Assembly: GCA_031398695.1 (NCBI GenBank)
Contig: JANNNU010000076.1
Location: forward strand, 1-26,839
Reading direction: 5' to 3'
DNA length: 26,839 bases
DNA from: JAIYDJ01 sp031398695
Lineage (GTDB): Bacteria; Pseudomonadota; Alphaproteobacteria; Rhodobacterales; Rhodobacteraceae
Below the pieces are notes generated by a model. That model did no database searches. It worked only from the letters and a program-made list of their open reading frames with translations, and was not told the DNA's origin. Numbering within the stretch: position 1 is the first letter of the stretch; each line of letters begins with the position of its first letter. Both the position numbers and the translations under genes were made by a program. This document shows positions 23,440 to 26,839 of the stretch, in pieces.

Positions 23440-23467
23440 TCGCCCGGGGATCTCTCGGGCGACCTTT
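23440..23467 (+). terminator. Terminator of the cold-shock gene
   Basis: TCGCCCG (23440-23446) pairs perfectly with CGGGCGA (23456-23462), extendable by G-T and G-C pairs in the 9-base loop, followed by CCTTT. The T-run is short, so efficiency may be moderate. It lies 25 bases after the stop codon. Confidence 0.6.
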
Positions 23468-23490
23468 GCTGCGCATGACCACAGCCCGCG

Positions 23491-23817
23491 TCAGACCCCC
23501 AGCGCCTGTTGCACGACCTCATCCCAGCCCAGCCACAATGCCCCCGACGCCTCGATCACCGGACGCTTCATCACCGTCGGTTGCGCCGCAATCTGCGCTT
23601 CCGGATCCGATGCGCGCAGAAACTCGCCGAAGGCCCGGTAGGTCGTCGACTGCTTGTTGATCAGACGGTCGCCGAACGCGCTGACCAGACGGTCGATCTC
23701 GGCCTCGGTCAGCGGCGTGGCGCGCACGTCGCGAAAGGTGACCGCGTGGCCCGCCGCCTCCAACGCCTTGATGGCCTTCTTGGTCGTGTCGCAGGTGGAA
23801 ATGCCGTAGACGATCAT
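23491..23817 (-). CDS. ArsC/Spx/YffB-family thioredoxin-fold protein
   Basis: A 108-residue protein of the arsenate-reductase-like ArsC family. It starts YGISTCDTTKKA with the conserved Cys9, followed by HAVTFRDVRATPLTEAEID and the INKQSTTYR segment. The late VMKRPVIE motif (Arg-Pro in cis) is typical. It most resembles the YffB/Spx-like branch, in which true arsenate reductase activity is not shown; a glutathione-dependent thiol reductase role has been suggested for YffB. A site GGAGG precedes the ATG. No arsenic genes lie nearby. Confidence 0.87.
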   Translation of the reverse strand: MIVYGISTCDTTKKAIKALEAAGHAVTFRDVRATPLTEAEIDRLVSAFGDRLINKQSTTYRAFGEFLRASDPEAQIAAQPTVMKRPVIEASGALWLGWDEVVQQALGV

Positions 23818-23871
23818 CGAAGCCTCCTGTTGCGGCGCTGGTCTACACCGCCCTGCGCCGCGAGGGAAGGC

Positions 23872-24267
23872 TCAGGTGGTCAGCGCCCGGGTGATCGCAA
23901 CCCCGGCCCACGCAGAAAACGCCGTCAGCACCGTGCCCCAGGTGAAGTCGACCGCCACCATCGACCAGTGCCAGTCCTTCATGATCGCATAGCTGGTGAA
24001 TTCGTAGGTGCCATATGCCATCGCGCCGATGATCGCCGCCGGGAGCAACACCGGCGTGCCCTGCTTCAGGCCGTCCCACGACACCAGATACAACAGGCCG
24101 ACGATGTAGGCGGCATAGAACAACCCGGCGGGAACGGCACGAAACCCGCCCAGCATCTGCGGGCCGATATGCTGCATGAACAGCGGCTTCATCACCGTGC
24201 TCAGCATGATCGCGTCCAGGATCAGAAAGACAGCGGCGGTCGAGATGTAGAGGATGGCAATCTGCAT
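23872..24267 (-). CDS. DUF2177 family membrane protein
   Basis: A 131-residue inner-membrane protein with four helices (about 4-24, 46-64, 74-93 and 105-127). The DUF2177 hallmarks are present: LDAIMLSTVMKPLF in the first helix, AYGTYEFTSYAIMKDWHWSM in the third region and VDFTWGTVLTAF in the fourth. Function is unknown; family members are often found near light- or stress-regulated genes. The Shine-Dalgarno AAAGGAG is strong, and an imperfect inverted repeat lies just upstream, suggesting individual control. Confidence 0.85.
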   Translation of the reverse strand: MQIAILYISTAAVFLILDAIMLSTVMKPLFMQHIGPQMLGGFRAVPAGLFYAAYIVGLLYLVSWDGLKQGTPVLLPAAIIGAMAYGTYEFTSYAIMKDWHWSMVAVDFTWGTVLTAFSAWAGVAITRALTT

Positions 24268-24280
24268 GAAAATCTCCTTT

Positions 24281-24301
24281 GGTCAGACGTAAGGTCCGAC
24301 C
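24281..24301 (-). promoter_or_regulatory. Imperfect inverted repeat upstream of the DUF2177 gene
   Basis: GGTCAGAC (24281-24288) and GTCCGACC (24294-24301) form an inverted repeat with one mismatch around a 5-base centre, 13 bases upstream of the DUF2177 start codon and next to its Shine-Dalgarno. It could be an operator or a leader hairpin. No regulator gene adjoins it. Confidence 0.35.
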
Positions 24302-24343
24302 TGCGGAAATCAACGCGCAAAACGGCTTAATCGCTCCCCCGCA

Positions 24344-25180
24344 TCACTCGTCGGCGACCAGCCCCGCAATCCGGCGCGCCTCGCGCCGCCGCAACACCTC
24401 GTAAAGCACCGCCCCCGCCAGCGTCAGCGTGATCAGGATCAGCGCCAGCGCATTGATGGTCGGCGTGATCCCGGTGCGCACCTTGGAAAACACATAGACC
24501 GTCAGCGTGTCGGCATTGCCCCGCGTGAAGAGCGTAACGTTGAAGTTTTCGATCGACTGAAAGAAGCCGATCGCCGCCCCCGCCCCGATCGCCGGATAGA
24601 GATGCGGCAACAGGATGCGCCGCATCACCTGCCCGTGCGATGCTCCCAGATCCAGCGCCGCCTCTTCCAGCCCCGCGTCGAAGCTTTGCAACCGCGCCAG
24701 CACCAGCAGCATCACGAACGCCGCGATGAAGCTGACCTGCCCCAGCACCGACAGATGCAGACCGCTGGCGAACGGCACCCCGCGATAGCCGACCAGCTGC
24801 CCCATCTCGTTCCAGAACAGCAGCGTGGAAATCCCGATCACGGCCCCCGGCGCAAGGATCGGCGCCACCATCAGCCCGTACAGCACCGACCGCGTCCGCC
24901 CCGCGACCGAGTTGACCACGATCGCCGCCGCCGTCCCGATGGGCACCGAAATCAGCACCACCGCCAACGCGACGATCCCGGTGTTGCGCAGCGCGACCCA
25001 CATGCGGGTTTCCGACAGCAACTCGCGAAACCAGTCCAGCGTAAAGCCCCGCCACGGCAGGATCGACGGAAACCGGCTGTCGTTGAACGCAGCCCCGCCC
25101 ATCACGAACAGCGGGATCAACAGGTAGGCCAGGAACAGACCCATCACCAGATGGAAGGCCAAATGCTTGTTGCGTTGCAT
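24344..25180 (-). CDS. ABC transporter permease, PotC-like (spermidine/putrescine class)
   Basis: A 278-residue inner-membrane subunit with about six helices, starting with LVMGLFLAYLLIPLFVMGGAAF. The EAA cytoplasmic loop is EEAALDLGASHGQVMRRILLP, followed by SIENFNVTLFTRGN, typical of PotC/PotI permeases. With the PotB-like permease and the ATPase it makes the membrane part of a polyamine-class importer. It starts 9 bases after the PotB-like stop and closes the operon. Related systems also carry putrescine, spermidine, opines or other amines, so the substrate is open. Confidence 0.9.
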   Translation of the reverse strand: MQRNKHLAFHLVMGLFLAYLLIPLFVMGGAAFNDSRFPSILPWRGFTLDWFRELLSETRMWVALRNTGIVALAVVLISVPIGTAAAIVVNSVAGRTRSVLYGLMVAPILAPGAVIGISTLLFWNEMGQLVGYRGVPFASGLHLSVLGQVSFIAAFVMLLVLARLQSFDAGLEEAALDLGASHGQVMRRILLPHLYPAIGAGAAIGFFQSIENFNVTLFTRGNADTLTVYVFSKVRTGITPTINALALILITLTLAGAVLYEVLRRREARRIAGLVADE

Positions 25181-25189
25181 GATCGGCCC

Positions 25190-26113
25190 CTACTTCGCGA
25201 TGTCGGACAGCTTGACGCGGAAGATCCGCATCACGAGGCTGACGAAGATCGTGCACATAACCAGCAGGATAAAGGCATAGGCCGACCCGGTGTTCCAATC
25301 CTGGCTGCCGAACATCCATTCCTGGATGACTTGCGTGAACCAGTTCGATGTCGTGGACCCCAGCAAGGTCGGCACCAGCAGCGACCCCGCCGACAGCATG
25401 AACACCATCACCGATCCCGACGCGATGCCAGGCTTGGCGTGCGGCAGGATGATCCGCCAATGCGTGCGCCACCACGGGCTGCCCATATCCTCGGCCGCCT
25501 CGATCTGGTTGGTGTCGAGCGACTGGATGGCGTTATAGACCGGAAACAGCATGAACAGCACATAGGTGTAGACCAGTCCGATCACGATCGACCGATAGCC
25601 GGCGATCCAGCGGATCGGCTCTTCGATGATCCCGGTGCCCAGCAGCACATAGTTCAGCGGGCCTTTCAGCGCGAGGATGATCGCCCAGGCGAACGACCGC
25701 AGCACCTCAGACACCCACAGCGGCACGAACAGCAGCAGGAACAGCAGCGGCAACGTGCGGGGGTGGACGATCTTTGCCAGATAGAACGCGATCGGATAGG
25801 CGATGACGAAACTGATCAGCGTCACGAAAGCCGAATAGCCCACCGTCAGCAGGAACGACTTGATGTGCACCGGCAAGGTAAAGGTGATGCCGAACAGCGT
25901 CTCTTCGGCCGTGCCGTTGAACACCTTCTTGTAGTTGTCGAGCGAGTAGAAATCCTTCGGCCCGCCGATGTCGACCACAGGCAGATAGGGCCGGAACGAG
26001 TTTTCAAACAGATAAATGTTTGGTAGGACCACCAGCACGATCAGCCAGAAACCGGTCAGCAGCACGAACGCCCCGGTCAGCCCCCCGCCATAGCGCCGAA
26101 GCAGGTCATGCAT
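25190..26113 (-). CDS. ABC transporter permease, PotB-like (spermidine/putrescine class)
   Basis: A 307-residue inner-membrane subunit. A first helix (LTGAFVLLTGFWLIVLVVLP) is followed by a large periplasmic segment (about 40-90) and then five more helices. The EAA loop is IEAAEDMGSPWWRTHWRIILP. PotB/PotH permeases have this layout. Its ATG lies inside the end of the ATPase gene with an 8-base overlap (ATGCATGA), showing translational coupling. No binding-protein gene is in the window; it may lie upstream, beyond the right edge. Confidence 0.9.
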   Translation of the reverse strand: MHDLLRRYGGGLTGAFVLLTGFWLIVLVVLPNIYLFENSFRPYLPVVDIGGPKDFYSLDNYKKVFNGTAEETLFGITFTLPVHIKSFLLTVGYSAFVTLISFVIAYPIAFYLAKIVHPRTLPLLFLLLFVPLWVSEVLRSFAWAIILALKGPLNYVLLGTGIIEEPIRWIAGYRSIVIGLVYTYVLFMLFPVYNAIQSLDTNQIEAAEDMGSPWWRTHWRIILPHAKPGIASGSVMVFMLSAGSLLVPTLLGSTTSNWFTQVIQEWMFGSQDWNTGSAYAFILLVMCTIFVSLVMRIFRVKLSDIAK

Positions 26114-26839
26114 CGACCGACCTCGCGGACTCGTCGGGCAGGATGGCGGCGCGGGCGGCGTCGAAACTGATGTGCATCTGCGCCCCAGCCTCGGGAACCA
26201 CGGACGATCCGTCGTTGCGCAACTCGGCCGCGAAAGTCATTCCCGTCGCGGACACTGCATGAACCGAGATGAAATTCCCCTCGAACGCCACATCCGTCAC
26301 CGTCACCGGCACCGAGTTTTCCGCCTCGGCAGCGCCCGTCAGCCGCATATGCTCGGGCCGGACATACAGCTTTACCGGCCCCGTCACCTGACCCAGCCGC
26401 GCACGGAACACGCCGTGCGGCGTGGCAAACGCAGCCATACCTTCGGACGGGTTCTGAACGTCGCCAAACAATATGTTGTTTTCCCCCACAAAAGACGCAA
26501 CGAACCCGTTCGCCGGATTGTTGTAGATGTCGCGCGGGTTGGCCACCTGTTGCAGCTTGCCGTGGCTCATCACGCCCACGCGGTCGCTCATCGCCAATGC
26601 TTCGCCCTGATCATGGGTGATGAAGATGAACGTGACACCCGTGCGCTTTTGAATGGCCCGCAATTCGGCCCGCATCGCCTGGCGCAGCTTCAGGTCCAGC
26701 GCCGAAAGTGGCTCGTCCAGCAGCATCACCGACGGCTCCACCGCCAGCGCGCGCGCGATCGCGACGCGTTGCTTCTGCCCGCCCGACAGCTGGCCGACCA
26801 TCTTGTCGCCCGCCCCCGGCAACTCGACCAGTGCCAGCA
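26106..26839 (-). CDS. ABC transporter ATP-binding protein, PotA-like (5' end outside window)
   Basis: The frame is open to the right edge; the codon at 26822 is an internal TTG (Leu), and the frame reads on as LALVELPGAG. Walker A and the Q-loop are therefore outside. Visible motifs are the signature QLSGGQKQRVAIARAL, Walker B VMLLDEPLSALD and the switch His in IFITHDQGEAL. A C-terminal TOBE domain follows (VKLYVRPEHMRLTG and after), typical of PotA/PotG/MalK-type ATPases that bind regulators or substrate there. It is the first visible gene of the potABC-like operon. Confidence 0.92.
   Translation of the reverse strand, partial: LALVELPGAGDKMVGQLSGGQKQRVAIARALAVEPSVMLLDEPLSALDLKLRQAMRAELRAIQKRTGVTFIFITHDQGEALAMSDRVGVMSHGKLQQVANPRDIYNNPANGFVASFVGENNILFGDVQNPSEGMAAFATPHGVFRARLGQVTGPVKLYVRPEHMRLTGAAEAENSVPVTVTDVAFEGNFISVHAVSATGMTFAAELRNDGSSVVPEAGAQMHISFDAARAAILPDESARSVDA

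Overview
The window reads as chromosomal DNA of an alphaproteobacterium, most likely a marine/roseobacter-type member of the Rhodobacterales. This is inferred from the high GC, the divergent phaZ / phaC-phaP-phaR polyhydroxyalkanoate (PHA) block, the class I PHA synthase, the gamma-glutamyl-polyamine type gene cluster, and compact operons with ATGA/GTGA start-stop overlaps. I see no tRNA, rRNA, CRISPR array, insertion sequence or phage gene, and no gene-free stretch longer than 300 bases.

Left part (1-2978, + strand): the 3' part of an endonuclease/exonuclease/phosphatase-family gene cut by the window edge, then rlmJ (23S rRNA m6A methyltransferase), a TerB-like protein, and a PhnD-family binding protein that has no export signal. 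Next (3079-6363, +) is a complete polar-amino-acid type ABC importer: ATPase, periplasmic binding protein and two permeases. It is followed by a nitrogen/polyamine block (6506-11277, +): two divergent PuuA-like glutamine-synthetase-family ligases flanking a class I glutamine amidotransferase-like protein, then a PuuB-like FAD oxidase overlapping the second ligase. A DegT-family aminotransferase (11416-12603) follows, behind a repeat-rich leader. The simplest model is import of an amine or basic amino acid, ATP-dependent gamma-glutamylation, oxidation, and amide hydrolysis. No PuuC-type aldehyde dehydrogenase is present in the window.

Middle (12600-17993): on the minus strand phaC, phaP and phaR, with a LysR-type regulator 3 nt behind phaR whose stop overlaps the stop of the convergent aminotransferase. 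Divergent from phaC is phaZ, the intracellular PHA depolymerase. The phaP and phaC/phaZ intergenic regions carry CTGC-N3/4-GCAG palindromes, the form reported for PhaR operators in Rhodobacter. One of them fills the 17-bp spacer of a clear sigma-70-type phaP promoter. A strong intrinsic terminator separates phaP from phaR.

Right part (18133-26839): a tight minus-strand trio of alpha/beta hydrolases, the last of which has Gly in place of the nucleophile Ser; thrS (+); a small membrane protein (-); a cold-shock protein with its own terminator (+); an ArsC/YffB-like protein (-); a DUF2177 membrane protein (-); and the ATPase and two permeases of a PotABC-type (spermidine/putrescine class) ABC importer (-), the ATPase being cut by the right edge. 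A second possible polyamine importer about 13 kb from the gamma-glutamylation block is consistent with amine catabolism, but the link is inference.
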